Shown: piece by piece, positions 41,661-50,638 of the stretch
Layout: each line of letters opens with the position of its first letter
Numbering within the stretch: position 1 is the first letter of the stretch
The notes under the pieces: generated by a model
Told to the model about the DNA's origin: nothing
Seen by the model: only the letters and a program-made list of their open reading frames with translations
Databases searched by the model: none
NCBI RefSeq assembly: GCF_900129665.1
Contig: NZ_FQWL01000003.1
Location: 372,001 to 436,000, forward strand
Direction: 5' to 3'
Length of the DNA: 64,000 bases
Source of the DNA: Flagellimonas flava
GTDB lineage: Bacteria > Bacteroidota > Bacteroidia > Flavobacteriales > Flavobacteriaceae
Translations under genes and position numbers: made by a program

Positions 41661-43940
41661 ATGAAACTTTCCAGAACAATAGCCCTTTTACTCGTCTTTT
41701 TCTCTGTCTATTGGAGCTACAAGGCACTTATGCCTGAATACAAAAACGATTCGGAAAAAGCCATGGGCCTTTTTTCCACCGATAGGGCACTTGAACACAT
41801 AAAAAATATCTCCAAGGAGCCCCATGCCGTTGGCTTTCCCGGACATGCCAAGGTACGGGGCTATCTTATTTCCGAGCTCAAAAAAATGGGCTTGGAAACC
41901 GAGATTCAAGAAGGGTATACTGCTGGAGATTGGGCCAATTTGAGCAAAGCCACAAATATTTTGGCAAGAATCAAGGGAACTTCGGAGGGTAAGGCGCTAA
42001 TGGTTTTGACACACTATGACAGCAGTCCACATTCCTCTTTGGGAGCCAGTGATGCCGGCAACGGTATCGGCACCATTTTAGAGGGCATCAGGGCATTCCT
42101 AGCGGAAGGAAGTGGTCCTAAGAACGATATCATTATCCTTTTTTCGGATGCTGAGGAACTCGGTCTTAACGGAGCAGATCTATTTGTAAACAGACACCCC
42201 TGGGCCAAAGAGGTGGGATTAGTTATCAATTTTGAGGCCAGAGGTAGCGGTGGCCCAAGTTATATGCTTATAGAAACCAATAGGGGCAATGGAAAGCTTA
42301 TTCAGGAATTCACTGAGGCCAATCCCAAATTCCCGGTCGCGAATTCGCTTGCCTATAGCATCTATAAAATGTTGCCCAACGACACCGATCTTACCGTTTT
42401 TAGAGAGGATGGGGATATCGAAGGCTTTAACCTTGCCTTTATAGATGACCACTACGACTACCATACGGTATTGGATTCCTATGAAAGGCTGGACAAAAAC
42501 TCATTAGCGCATCAAGGAAGTTATTTAATGCCGCTGCTCAAGCACTTTAGCCAAGCCGATTTGGGCAATCTCAAAAGCTTGGATGACTATATCTACTTTA
42601 ATCTACCCTTCTTCCGGTTGGTCTCCTATCCATTCGAATGGATTTGGCCCATGTTTGCATTAGCGGTGGTGTTATTTTTGGTTTTGTTGTTTTCAGGGTT
42701 CAAGAAGAAACGCCTTCATCCAAAGGAAGTTGCACTTGGTTTTGTCCCAATGCTTGTTACGCTTTTAATAAATGGCCTCATAGGATACCTTGGCTGGTCT
42801 GCCATAAAATTTTGGTACCCTGGATTCAACGATATGCTACATGGTTTTACTTACAACGGTCACACTTATATTTTGGTTTATGCGCTGCTTTCACTGGCCA
42901 TCTGTTTTTGGGTCTACCACCAGTTTAGAAAGACGGGTACCACAAATCTTCTTGTTGCGCCTCTGTTCCTTTGGCTTACCATCTGTGGTTTGGCAGGCAT
43001 ATATCTACAAGGAGCCAGTTTTTTTATTGTACCCTTGTTCGGAACGCTTGCAGCATTTATGGTGTTGATCAACCAGGAAGAACCAAATCCCTTTTTGCTT
43101 GTCTTTCTGGCCTTGCCGGCCATTTTCATCCATTCTCCATTCATTAAAATGTTTCCAGTGGGTCTTGGACTGAAAATGCTGGTCGCTGCCACGGTGTTTA
43201 CCACCCTATTGTTTTATCTGGTACTACCCTTTTTTGGTCAGCTCAAAAACAAGGATCGACTTGCTTATTTAACCCTTGTCCTTTTTGCTGCATTTAGTAT
43301 TTCCGGGCACATTAAATCTGATTTTAATGAGAACAGACCAAAACCAAGCAGTTTGCTCTATGTGTACAACACAGATTCGAATGCTACCATTTGGGCTACT
43401 TATGATCAGGAGCTTATTGGTTGGAACGCCCAGTTTTTGGGAACCGACAAGCGTGTTCCAGAAGCTGGGGAATTTAAAACCTTACCCAGCAAATACAGAA
43501 CGGACTTTACCTTTGTACAAGATGCCCCGAAAAAGGAGATTCAACCACCTTTAATCGACACGATCCATGACACGATAATTGGCAATGAACGTATTTTGGA
43601 ACTCTGCGTGACCTCAAAAAGAAAAGTCAATCGCCTCGATATCTACTCCAATCCCATTCGCCTGAATACTGCCAAGGTAAATGGCATTGTGTTGTCCGAT
43701 GATTTTCTGAAGCAAAGAAAAAGAAGATTAATGACCCATTACATCAGTAACAATGATTATACGGAACTGCAGTTGAGTTTCCCAAAGGATTCGATTCTGG
43801 AACTTACTTTTTATGAATCCTCAAACGATCTACTCTCCCATGAGGATTTTACAGTTCCCGCTCGACCAGAAAACAGTATCCCCATGCCTTTTGTGCTGAA
43901 CGATGCCATTTTGGTAACCAAAACCTTAAGATTTGAATAG
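41661..43940 (+). CDS. M28 family membrane metallopeptidase
   Basis: The 759-residue protein has an N-terminal anchor (~6-25), a zinc-peptidase domain and 8-9 membrane segments in the middle (~320-560), followed by an extracytoplasmic C-terminal domain. Zinc and catalytic residues fit M28: H118 (LTHYD), D131 (ASDAGNG), E165/E166 (DAEELGLNG), E192 (FEARGSGG) and H268 (HYDYHT). The layout resembles eukaryotic FXNA/ERMP1-type aminopeptidases, with an exposed peptidase domain on a multispan membrane body. Probably a periplasmic-facing aminopeptidase. It overlaps the downstream gene by 8 bp. Confidence 0.92.
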   Translation: MKLSRTIALLLVFFSVYWSYKALMPEYKNDSEKAMGLFSTDRALEHIKNISKEPHAVGFPGHAKVRGYLISELKKMGLETEIQEGYTAGDWANLSKATNILARIKGTSEGKALMVLTHYDSSPHSSLGASDAGNGIGTILEGIRAFLAEGSGPKNDIIILFSDAEELGLNGADLFVNRHPWAKEVGLVINFEARGSGGPSYMLIETNRGNGKLIQEFTEANPKFPVANSLAYSIYKMLPNDTDLTVFREDGDIEGFNLAFIDDHYDYHTVLDSYERLDKNSLAHQGSYLMPLLKHFSQADLGNLKSLDDYIYFNLPFFRLVSYPFEWIWPMFALAVVLFLVLLFSGFKKKRLHPKEVALGFVPMLVTLLINGLIGYLGWSAIKFWYPGFNDMLHGFTYNGHTYILVYALLSLAICFWVYHQFRKTGTTNLLVAPLFLWLTICGLAGIYLQGASFFIVPLFGTLAAFMVLINQEEPNPFLLVFLALPAIFIHSPFIKMFPVGLGLKMLVAATVFTTLLFYLVLPFFGQLKNKDRLAYLTLVLFAAFSISGHIKSDFNENRPKPSSLLYVYNTDSNATIWATYDQELIGWNAQFLGTDKRVPEAGEFKTLPSKYRTDFTFVQDAPKKEIQPPLIDTIHDTIIGNERILELCVTSKRKVNRLDIYSNPIRLNTAKVNGIVLSDDFLKQRKRRLMTHYISNNDYTELQLSFPKDSILELTFYESSNDLLSHEDFTVPARPENSIPMPFVLNDAILVTKTLRFE

Positions 43941-44742
43941 AAATATTGGTGTATTAGGTTGTGGTTGGTTGGGCCTGCCCTTGGCCAAAACCCTTGTGGA
44001 GCAATCCTATTTTGTAAAGGGCACCACGACCTCGCTTGAGAAACTCCCCATTCTAGAAGCGGAAGGAATCACCCCATTTCAAATATCCTTTTCACCTGTG
44101 GCAATTGTTGGGGACATCTCCGGCTTCCTTGCAGATTTGGACATTCTTATTGTCAATATCCCACCGAGACTTCGGAGTGGAAACCAGGAAAGCTATATTG
44201 ATAAAATGAAGCTGCTGTATGGCGCCATAAAAAAGAGCACTATTTCAAAGGTAGTTTTTGTAAGTAGCACATCCGTCTACGGTTCGGTGTTAGGCCTGGT
44301 TTCGGAAGAGACAGTAACAAATCCAACCACCGCTTCCGGAATTCAATTACTTCAATCTGAAAAGCTGTTCAGCAGCGACGATGATTTGGAAACTGCAATT
44401 GTCCGTTTTGGAGGGCTGATAGGTCCCAAACGGCACCCTGCTACCATGTTATCCGGCAGAAAAAACCTTACCAATGGTGATGACCCTATCAATTTGATTC
44501 ATCTGGACGATTGTATCCACCTAATTTCCACAATCATACGGTATGGCTATTGGGGAGAAATCTTTAATGGTGTTTTTCCTTCTCACCCCATAAAAAGGGA
44601 TTATTATACAAAAGAAGCCATTAAATTGGGCATAAAACCTCCTGATTATGTCGATAAAAAAGAACAAAAGCGCGGCAAAGTGATCCAGAGCAGGAGTTTT
44701 CTTAACAAAGGCCATGCTTTTCATACTCCCATAGACTCCTAG
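43933..44742 (+). CDS. NAD(P)-binding Rossmann-fold epimerase-like protein (TTG start)
   Basis: The 269-residue protein starts with the glycine motif NIGVLGCGWLGLPLAKTL and continues with VFVSSTSVYGSV (catalytic Ser/Tyr region), ETAIVRFGGLIGPKRHP and INLIHLDDCIHL, like extended-SDR epimerases of the YeeZ/Gfo-like group. No ATG precedes the motif in frame, so I take the TTG at 43933 as the start; it overlaps the M28 stop by 8 bp. The substrate is unknown. Confidence 0.85.
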   Translation: MNRNIGVLGCGWLGLPLAKTLVEQSYFVKGTTTSLEKLPILEAEGITPFQISFSPVAIVGDISGFLADLDILIVNIPPRLRSGNQESYIDKMKLLYGAIKKSTISKVVFVSSTSVYGSVLGLVSEETVTNPTTASGIQLLQSEKLFSSDDDLETAIVRFGGLIGPKRHPATMLSGRKNLTNGDDPINLIHLDDCIHLISTIIRYGYWGEIFNGVFPSHPIKRDYYTKEAIKLGIKPPDYVDKKEQKRGKVIQSRSFLNKGHAFHTPIDS

Positions 44743-44832
44743 TTGACAACATCCCAAGAACATTTCACAACAATTAAGATAATTTTAAGTTAATTAAATA
44801 TTTGATTTTTAATAAGTTATGAAGTCTCACGT

Positions 44833-44840
44833 TACCTTTG
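44833..44840 (+). promoter_or_regulatory. -7 promoter box (TACCTTTG)
   Basis: TACCTTTG is an exact TAnnTTTG match 23 bp before the ATG at 44864. The AT-rich stretch upstream supports a promoter. Confidence 0.55.
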
Positions 44841-44863
44841 TATACGAATAAGTTAGTAGTGTC

Positions 44864-45238
44864 ATGGGAAATTCAAGATTAACAACAAGAATCTTGATGG
44901 AGATGGAGAATTTGATTACAAAAAGTAGTACAAGGGAAAACATAACCTCAAGATTTAAGGAATTGCATCGGTCCATTCTAAGAAAACATTATAATGCTGC
45001 CGATGTTGAGATAGATTATCATCACCACCGCATAAAAATGGATGTGGTTTTGAATGATCAAGAATACGATCCAAAGACCATTAATATGGTCGTATCCACC
45101 ATGCCCGTAAATCTTTTCTACAAGGATTTATGTGGTTTTCTGAAATCTTGCCTAAGCAAGGATGTAAAAAGCTTGGCTTTTTATGCAACCTTGTTAAAAC
45201 AACATACAGATAAGGACATCAGCATGATGGCGTTATAA
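44864..45238 (+). CDS. Soluble protein of unknown function (124 aa)
   Basis: A soluble helical protein: MGNSRLTTRILMEMENLITK, then NITSRFKELHRSILRKHYNAAD, IDYHHHRIKMDVVLND and NMVVSTMPVNLFYKDLCGFLK. It has no signal peptide or membrane segment. A well-placed -7 box and a strong terminator flank it, so it is a monocistronic gene. I do not recognise a family. The alpha/beta pattern resembles small regulatory adaptors, but that is a guess. Confidence 0.75.
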   Translation: MGNSRLTTRILMEMENLITKSSTRENITSRFKELHRSILRKHYNAADVEIDYHHHRIKMDVVLNDQEYDPKTINMVVSTMPVNLFYKDLCGFLKSCLSKDVKSLAFYATLLKQHTDKDISMMAL

Positions 45239-45254
45239 AAAACTATTGCTATTG

Positions 45255-45282
45255 AAAAAGGTGCCAATGGGCATCTTTTTTT
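45255..45282 (+). terminator. Rho-independent terminator
   Basis: AAAAAGGTGCC (45255-45265) pairs with GGGCATCTTTTT (45269-45280, with one G-U) around an AAT loop and runs into seven T residues. It ends the preceding 124-aa gene. Confidence 0.85.
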
Positions 45283-45330
45283 GTTTATGGCATATAGTAT
45301 TCTTTAACAGCATTATACCGATTATTTTTT

Positions 45331-45338
45331 TAGTTTTG
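45331..45338 (+). promoter_or_regulatory. -7 promoter box (TAGTTTTG)
   Basis: TAGTTTTG is an exact consensus match 20 bp before the TPR gene ATG at 45359. Confidence 0.55.
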
Positions 45339-45358
45339 GCGCACGAAAATCTAGATAA

Positions 45359-46054
45359 ATGAAAAAGATTGTTTTGTTGTTGCTTTTGATGATGGGCATC
45401 AACGGTATAGCTCAGACCAAAAATGAGCTTTTGGACCACTACCAGGCTTACTACAAAGAAATGCGATTGCAAGGGGATGTAAGCGGGGTTATCGGAGCGC
45501 TTACCCATCTAAACGTTTTGGCTCCTTCTACGGAGCGAAGGGATACGCTCGCTTTTGTTTATATGAACAACAACCAGCACATGCAGGCCCTAAATACAAT
45601 TGGTATTGAGAAAAAGGGTGATGACTCCGATCTTGCGGTACAGGTAAAGGCCGTATCCTTGAAGGCCCTGAACCAACCAAAAAGAGCCTTGGAACATTTT
45701 CAGGTTCTTTTTGACCGCGTACCTTCAGCCTATTTGGCCTATGAGATTGCAGATTTAAAAATCCAAACGGGCGACAATGATGGCGCCATGTCTAGCATAG
45801 ATTATGGTATCACCAATTCACAGGACGACATGAAATATGCTTTTTATGAGCGTCAACAACCTTATGAAGTTCCGTTAAAAGCTGCCTTTTTCCATCTAAA
45901 GGGGTTGGTTACTTACAATAAGGACAAAAACAATATTGAAGCCGCCATAGCTGCCATTGATGAAGCCCTGAAGTTGGACCCAAATTTCAATTTGGCCAGT
46001 CTTAGCAAGCAAGCCTTACAATCAAGAAAGGAAAAGCCGGAGGGGGAAAACTAG
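45359..46054 (+). CDS. Exported TPR-repeat protein
   Basis: The 231 residues begin with a signal peptide (MKKIVLLLLLMMGINGIAQ). Helical pairs of TPR type follow: GDVSGVIGALTHLNVLAPST, VKAVSLKALNQPKRALEHFQ, YEIADLKIQTGDNDGAMSSI and IEAAIAAIDEALKLDPNFNLA. It is periplasmic and likely a protein-interaction scaffold. Partner unknown. Confidence 0.86.
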   Translation: MKKIVLLLLLMMGINGIAQTKNELLDHYQAYYKEMRLQGDVSGVIGALTHLNVLAPSTERRDTLAFVYMNNNQHMQALNTIGIEKKGDDSDLAVQVKAVSLKALNQPKRALEHFQVLFDRVPSAYLAYEIADLKIQTGDNDGAMSSIDYGITNSQDDMKYAFYERQQPYEVPLKAAFFHLKGLVTYNKDKNNIEAAIAAIDEALKLDPNFNLASLSKQALQSRKEKPEGEN

Positions 46055-46057
46055 GTA

Positions 46058-46555
46058 TTAGCGTTCTTTAAGTTGGAGCAGCAATAGGCTGTCCTTCTCT
46101 TTTTTGATTTCAATTAATTCGGTCACATTTTCATTTGGAACGGCTATTGAAAGCACATAATGGGCAATTCTCCATTGCCCATTTTCTTTTTTAAGTACCC
46201 CGGAACCTCTGCAAAGTTTCATTTGGGTATCCAAAAGCTCATCGAACCAGGCAAAATCTCCTTGGCCGTTGATATAAATATTTCGTTCCACTGCCGTGAA
46301 GCTCCAAGCTTTTCCCCGATCAAAATAAGGTTTTGAAAATGACCTGAACTCTTCATTTTGCCAATTCTCTGTGGCGTCGGTCCCGATGAAGACCCCATCC
46401 TTGGTCATTTTTCCAAAGTAACTTTCAAAATCAGCTTGGGCAGCCGCCAGATGCCAAGTATCCAATACACTATTAATTTCTTCCTTTTGACTTTTTTGCG
46501 CATTGGTCCAACAAAGCGATGCCAACATCAATAGGGCTGTAATCTTAACTTTCAT
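46058..46555 (-). CDS. Exported SnoaL/NTF2-like protein
   Basis: This 165-residue protein has a signal peptide (MKVKITALLMLASLCWTNAQ) and the NTF2/SnoaL_3 pattern: VLDTWHLAAAQADFESYFG, MTKDGVFIGTDATENW, DFAWFDELLDTQMKLCRGSG, VLKKENGQWRIAHYVLSIAVP. The cone-shaped fold binds small hydrophobic ligands in other proteins; no ligand is evident. It overlaps the upstream lipoprotein by 11 bp and is cotranscribed with it. Confidence 0.9.
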   Translation of the reverse strand: MKVKITALLMLASLCWTNAQKSQKEEINSVLDTWHLAAAQADFESYFGKMTKDGVFIGTDATENWQNEEFRSFSKPYFDRGKAWSFTAVERNIYINGQGDFAWFDELLDTQMKLCRGSGVLKKENGQWRIAHYVLSIAVPNENVTELIEIKKEKDSLLLLQLKER

Positions 46556-47042
46556 CTAAAATGAGTTTTTTATCCAGTTGACTGTTCACCAATACATTTA
46601 GCTGGGCCCTAAACGCATTATATGCTTTAATCATCTCAATGGTGGGTTCCGTGGTTTTTGTATTGTTGACTATACTAGCCTTTACTTTGAACAAATAGGT
46701 CTTTACCACTCGCTGCCTGCTCTTGATTTGAAATTCATCAAACGTTTCAGGGTATTCTGACTTGGCAAGCTCTTCTTCCTTTTTAATCAATTCGTCTATG
46801 GCCAAAACCAAATCTTCATTGTTCGTAGCCTTATAAAGCACGGTAAAGCTGGAATTAAAATCTTGAAATTCCGACCATTCATTTAATATCTCAGTGGCTT
46901 CAGGATTTATACCAGTCCTTTTGGGCATTTTTTGATAGTCGAATTCCAGAGTATCCAAACTGTTTTGGTCTGGGGATTGTTCTTTTTCCTTACAGCTAAA
47001 AAAGGTTAAAAAAAGCAAGAGGATGCATGACAATTTTCGCAT
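46545..47042 (-). CDS. Lipoprotein of unknown function (165 aa)
   Basis: The N-terminus (MRKLSCILLLFLTFFSCKEKEQ) ends in a lipobox-like FFSC followed by acidic/basic residues, as in flavobacterial surface lipoproteins. The remainder is charged and helical (ILNEWSEFQDFNSSFTVLYK, YPETFDEFQIKSRQRVVKTY). It is translated just before the SnoaL-like protein with an 11-bp overlap, suggesting they act together. The family is not recognised. Confidence 0.8.
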   Translation of the reverse strand: MRKLSCILLLFLTFFSCKEKEQSPDQNSLDTLEFDYQKMPKRTGINPEATEILNEWSEFQDFNSSFTVLYKATNNEDLVLAIDELIKKEEELAKSEYPETFDEFQIKSRQRVVKTYLFKVKASIVNNTKTTEPTIEMIKAYNAFRAQLNVLVNSQLDKKLILDES

Positions 47043-47106
47043 AAGCGAATGTACAAATTTTAATAAAGGCTATCTTTACGGCATAACGCAATTAACTTCA
47101 ATTTAA

Positions 47107-48057
47107 ATGCAAAAACCCATTCTTATTCTTGGTGCCTGTGGACAGATCGGTACCGAGTTAACCATGGAATTGAGGGCCAAGCACGGCGCAGAAACCGTTA
47201 TCGCCAGTGATATTAGGGAAGGTAGTGAAAGCTTAATGGATTCAGGTCCCTTTGAGCTATTGGACGCTACCAATTATGAGGCCATAGAGGATGTGGTAAT
47301 GCATTATGAAATTGATGAGGTCTACCTCATGGCCGCCATGTTGAGTGCCACCGCGGAGAAGTTTCCGATGCGCGCCTGGAATTTGAACATGAATTCCCTT
47401 TTCAACGTTTTGAACCTTGCGAAGGAACGAAAAATTGGGAAGATATTTTGGCCTAGTAGTATAGCTGTTTTTGGGCCCAACACGCCAACTGAAAACACTC
47501 CTCAGAACACCATTATGGAACCTAGCACCGTTTATGGCATCAGTAAACTTTCAGGGGAACGATGGTGCGAATACTACCATGAAAAATTTGGGGTTGATGT
47601 GCGAAGTGTTCGTTACCCAGGGCTGATCAGCTGGAAAACAATGCCCGGTGGAGGCACCACAGATTATGCCGTAGAAATTTATCACAAAGCACTTGAAGAT
47701 GGAACCTATGACTGTTTTTTGAAACCTAATACCAGACTTCCCATGATGTATATGGATGATGCCATAAGGGCCACCATAAATCTGATGGAGGTGGAGCCCA
47801 AAAAACTTAGTATTAGATCGTCTTACAATCTGGGCAGCATGAGCTTTTCTCCATCTGAAATGGCAGAAAGTATCAAACAGCACCTCCCAAATTTTGAGGT
47901 TGGCTATACCCCTGATTTTAGACAGCAAATAGCTGATTCGTGGCCCAGCAGTATTGATGACAGTGTGGCCAAAACAGATTGGGGATGGCAACCACAGTTC
48001 GATTTGGACAATACCACCAAGGCGATGCTCGGGAATTTAGGTCCCAAAAAAGAATGA
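47107..48057 (+). CDS. L-threonine 3-dehydrogenase, short-chain (extended SDR) type
   Basis: The 316-residue protein has LILGACGQIGTELTMEL (glycine motif), FWPSSIAVFGPNTPT (Ser), TVYGISKLSGERW (Tyr-x3-Lys) and RSVRYPGLISWKTMPGGGTTDY, which is characteristic of the short-chain threonine dehydrogenases of psychrophilic and marine bacteria. It oxidises L-threonine to 2-amino-3-ketobutyrate with NAD. The 2-amino-3-ketobutyrate ligase (kbl) is not in this window. It also resembles UDP-glucose epimerases, but the GGGTTDY motif favours TDH. Confidence 0.88.
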   Translation: MQKPILILGACGQIGTELTMELRAKHGAETVIASDIREGSESLMDSGPFELLDATNYEAIEDVVMHYEIDEVYLMAAMLSATAEKFPMRAWNLNMNSLFNVLNLAKERKIGKIFWPSSIAVFGPNTPTENTPQNTIMEPSTVYGISKLSGERWCEYYHEKFGVDVRSVRYPGLISWKTMPGGGTTDYAVEIYHKALEDGTYDCFLKPNTRLPMMYMDDAIRATINLMEVEPKKLSIRSSYNLGSMSFSPSEMAESIKQHLPNFEVGYTPDFRQQIADSWPSSIDDSVAKTDWGWQPQFDLDNTTKAMLGNLGPKKE

Positions 48058-48085
48058 TACAATTTCACTGGGCAGCAATATACGT

Positions 48086-48514
48086 TTACGTTCTGTTGAT
48101 ATCAGATTTGCCACCTGTCTTTTGCAGTAGTTTGATATGGTGAATTTCCACTCCCTTGTCAATGGGTTTTAGCATATCGTACATATTTAGCGCCACAATG
48201 CTGGCGCCATGCATCGCTTCCACTTCCACACCAGTTTTATAAAAGGTTTTAACCAAGATTTCCACAGTGATTTCCAGACCGTTTATTTTATAGTCAATAG
48301 TACAATGCTCTACGGGAAGTGGATGGCAATCTGGTAGCAAATCGGCAGTTTTTTTAACCCCTAAAAAGCCAGCAGCCTTACTCATGGCAAAGACATCCCC
48401 TTTGGGAACCTTACCCTCTTTGATTGCGGTTATGGTGTTTTCAGAACTTACCTTGACCACGGCTTGGGCAATAGCTGTTCTAAGTGTGGATTGTTTTTGG
48501 GTAATATCAACCAT
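48086..48514 (-). CDS. moaC: Cyclic pyranopterin monophosphate synthase
   Basis: The 142-residue MoaC converts the GTP-derived intermediate to cPMP, the first stable molybdopterin precursor. Motifs are MVDIT (residues 1-5), PDCHPLPV (~61-68), GVEVEAMHGASIVALNMYDM (~95-114) and the lysine pair around DMLKPIDK (~113-120). It is shorter than many MoaC proteins but has the conserved core. It forms an operon with moaE, 3 bp upstream. Molybdoenzyme genes occur elsewhere in this window (17.9 kb and 63.4 kb). Confidence 0.93.
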   Translation of the reverse strand: MVDITQKQSTLRTAIAQAVVKVSSENTITAIKEGKVPKGDVFAMSKAAGFLGVKKTADLLPDCHPLPVEHCTIDYKINGLEITVEILVKTFYKTGVEVEAMHGASIVALNMYDMLKPIDKGVEIHHIKLLQKTGGKSDINRT

Positions 48515-48517
48515 AAC

Positions 48518-48958
48518 CTACGTGTTAACCTTCCATTGATAGGAGTTATCTTCAAAAAGTTCTTTTCCAAAAACGGGCACTTGTGATTTTATTTCTTCAA
48601 CGACGAAACGGATTGCCTCAAAAGCAACTTTTCTATGCGGTGAGGAGACAAATACAAAAAGACAGAGCTGTCCAACAGCAACCTGACCAAGGCTGTGATA
48701 GATATGCATACAAGTAAGATCGAACTCGGCGAATGCACGCTCTCGAATTTCATGGAACTTAAGATTGGCCATTTCCTCGTATGCAGTATATTCTATGGCA
48801 CTGACCGTCCTACCCTCAATCTCATCTGCCCTAACCTGTCCCAGAAAAATATCATGGGCTCCAATTTGGGTCTTATGCTGATGATGTGCTATGGAATCTG
48901 CAATAAATGTGGGGCTTATGGCACCCTCGATAAATACATTTTTGATCTTCTTCTCCAT
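48518..48958 (-). CDS. moaE: Molybdopterin synthase catalytic subunit
   Basis: The 146-residue MoaE, with MoaD, inserts dithiolene sulfur into cPMP to give molybdopterin. Family pattern: IGAHDIFLGQVRADEIEGRT, YTAYEEMANLKFHEIRERAF, YHSLGQVAVGQLCLFVFVSS, HRKVAFEAIRFVVEEIKSQVPVFGKE, with an active-site lysine expected in KSQVPVFGKE. moaD is not adjacent. The stop is 3 bp before the moaC ATG. Confidence 0.93.
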   Translation of the reverse strand: MEKKIKNVFIEGAISPTFIADSIAHHQHKTQIGAHDIFLGQVRADEIEGRTVSAIEYTAYEEMANLKFHEIRERAFAEFDLTCMHIYHSLGQVAVGQLCLFVFVSSPHRKVAFEAIRFVVEEIKSQVPVFGKELFEDNSYQWKVNT

Positions 48959-49311
48959 TTGGGCCTCGTTTTATGCTAAGGTAACCAAGAAAAGTGAAAG
49001 AAAAAGTAGCTCCAATAAGAATCAAGCCTTTTCCTTGACCGATAATTTCGATTCATTTTGCCCATGGATTTGGTCTGTTAGTGGCATACCTAGGTTTTAT
49101 TTGAAAGATGACCCAAAGGTTTTGACAGCTTCCTAGCTTTCACTAAACCTAAGACCGATCATTTTAGTTCATGGATTATACATGTTTTGATACGTTAGCG
49201 ACCATAAAGCTTAAACAAAATACTATTTCTTCTACTTTATTTACCGAAGTCTTGAAATAATTTCTAATTTGAAAGGATTAATCCAATTACCAACCAAAGC
49301 TTTGACTTAGA
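48959..49311. other. Gene-free 353-bp stretch before the antiporter
   Basis: I see no supported coding frame or strong hairpin in this divergent region. Near 49295 AAGCTTTG is a one-mismatch -7 box, with a TTG 24 bp before it, which may be the antiporter promoter. Short frames on either strand lack a start signal and family-like sequence. Confidence 0.45.
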
Positions 49312-50568
49312 ATGGACTATTTCGTAATAACCAGCATTCTTGTCTTTCTATCCGCCGTTTTTGGATATGTGAATCTTAGGGTCTTTAAATTGCCAAATAC
49401 AATTGGCTTAACGCTGATCACCATTCTTTTCACTTTAGCGGTTTTTGCGCTTAGCTATTATGATGACACTCTTTTGAAAGCTGAGCGGTTTATTATTTCA
49501 AAAATAGATTTCAAGGTAGTTCTGCTCGATATTATGCTGAGCTTTCTCCTTTTCGCGGGAGCACTCCATACAGATCTTAATAAGTTAAAGGAACAACGTT
49601 GGCCCGTGTTGGTGTTTGCCACTTTTGGCGTATTGGTATCAACATTTTTGGTAGGAAGTGCAGTGTATTATTTATTGATTGCCTTGGGCCTCCATGTAAA
49701 ATTTGTCTATTGCCTGTTATTTGGGGCTTTGATTTCCCCTACCGACCCCATAGCTGTTTTGGGAATCTTAAAAAAAGCTGGGGCACCCAAAAAATTGGAA
49801 ATTAAAATCGTTGGGGAGTCTTTGTTCAATGATGGGGTTGGTGTAGTGGTATTCCTCACCATATTTGGCCTGGCCAGCGGGTCAACAAGTTTTTCATTGC
49901 ACGGGGTTCTTGAGCTTTTTGTGGTAGAGGTTTTTGGTGGATTGTTTCTGGGACTTATCCTTGGTTGGCTCACCTTTTATTTTCTCAAAAAGATTGATGA
50001 TTACAATATAGAAGTGATCATTACCTTGGCCACTGTTATGACGGGTACCGTCATCGCTACCCACTTGCATGTCTCCGCTCCTTTGGCCATGGTAGTAGCA
50101 GGACTTATGGTTGGAGGGAATAAAACACGCGAGCATGCCATGTCCGAATTGACCGAAGATTATGTGGACAAGTTTTGGGAGTTGATTGATATTCTCCTAA
50201 ACATGATATTGTTTGTATTGATCGGTATGGAAATGCTGGTTCTGGAATTCAACACCACTTATATTTATGCCGGACTGCTGGCCATACCCATTGCCTTGGC
50301 ATGCAGATACATCTCACTTATAGTTCCTGTCAAATTGTTTCAAAAACGGTTGGATTTTGTCCCCAATACAACATTGATCATGACCTGGGGCGGTTTGCGG
50401 GGAGCAATTTCCATAGCACTGGCCCTGGGCCTAACAGAGTCCATGGAGAGAGATCTTTTTCTAGTTGTCACCTATGTCATAGTCATATTCTCCATATTGG
50501 TTCAAGGGTTGACCATTGAAAAACTCATTGCTAAACTTAATCTCAATACCAGTGAAAAAGAAAATTGA
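49312..50568 (+). CDS. Sodium:proton antiporter (CPA1 family)
   Basis: The 418-residue inner-membrane protein has about 11-12 hydrophobic segments. CPA1 markers are FGALISPTDPIAVLGIL (~137-153), VGESLFNDGVGVVVFL (~165-180; the Asp of FND is the proposed ion-binding residue) and a C-terminal segment with TWGGLRGAISIALALGL. It exchanges Na+ (or K+) for H+ and suits a marine organism. It ends 70 bp before the efflux operon. Confidence 0.94.
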   Translation: MDYFVITSILVFLSAVFGYVNLRVFKLPNTIGLTLITILFTLAVFALSYYDDTLLKAERFIISKIDFKVVLLDIMLSFLLFAGALHTDLNKLKEQRWPVLVFATFGVLVSTFLVGSAVYYLLIALGLHVKFVYCLLFGALISPTDPIAVLGILKKAGAPKKLEIKIVGESLFNDGVGVVVFLTIFGLASGSTSFSLHGVLELFVVEVFGGLFLGLILGWLTFYFLKKIDDYNIEVIITLATVMTGTVIATHLHVSAPLAMVVAGLMVGGNKTREHAMSELTEDYVDKFWELIDILLNMILFVLIGMEMLVLEFNTTYIYAGLLAIPIALACRYISLIVPVKLFQKRLDFVPNTTLIMTWGGLRGAISIALALGLTESMERDLFLVVTYVIVIFSILVQGLTIEKLIAKLNLNTSEKEN

Positions 50569-50638
50569 TTTTCTGGCATATTCTAAAATACGTATCAACC
50601 TCCCAATGCATTTACCGCATTGAAATAGAAACCTTTGT

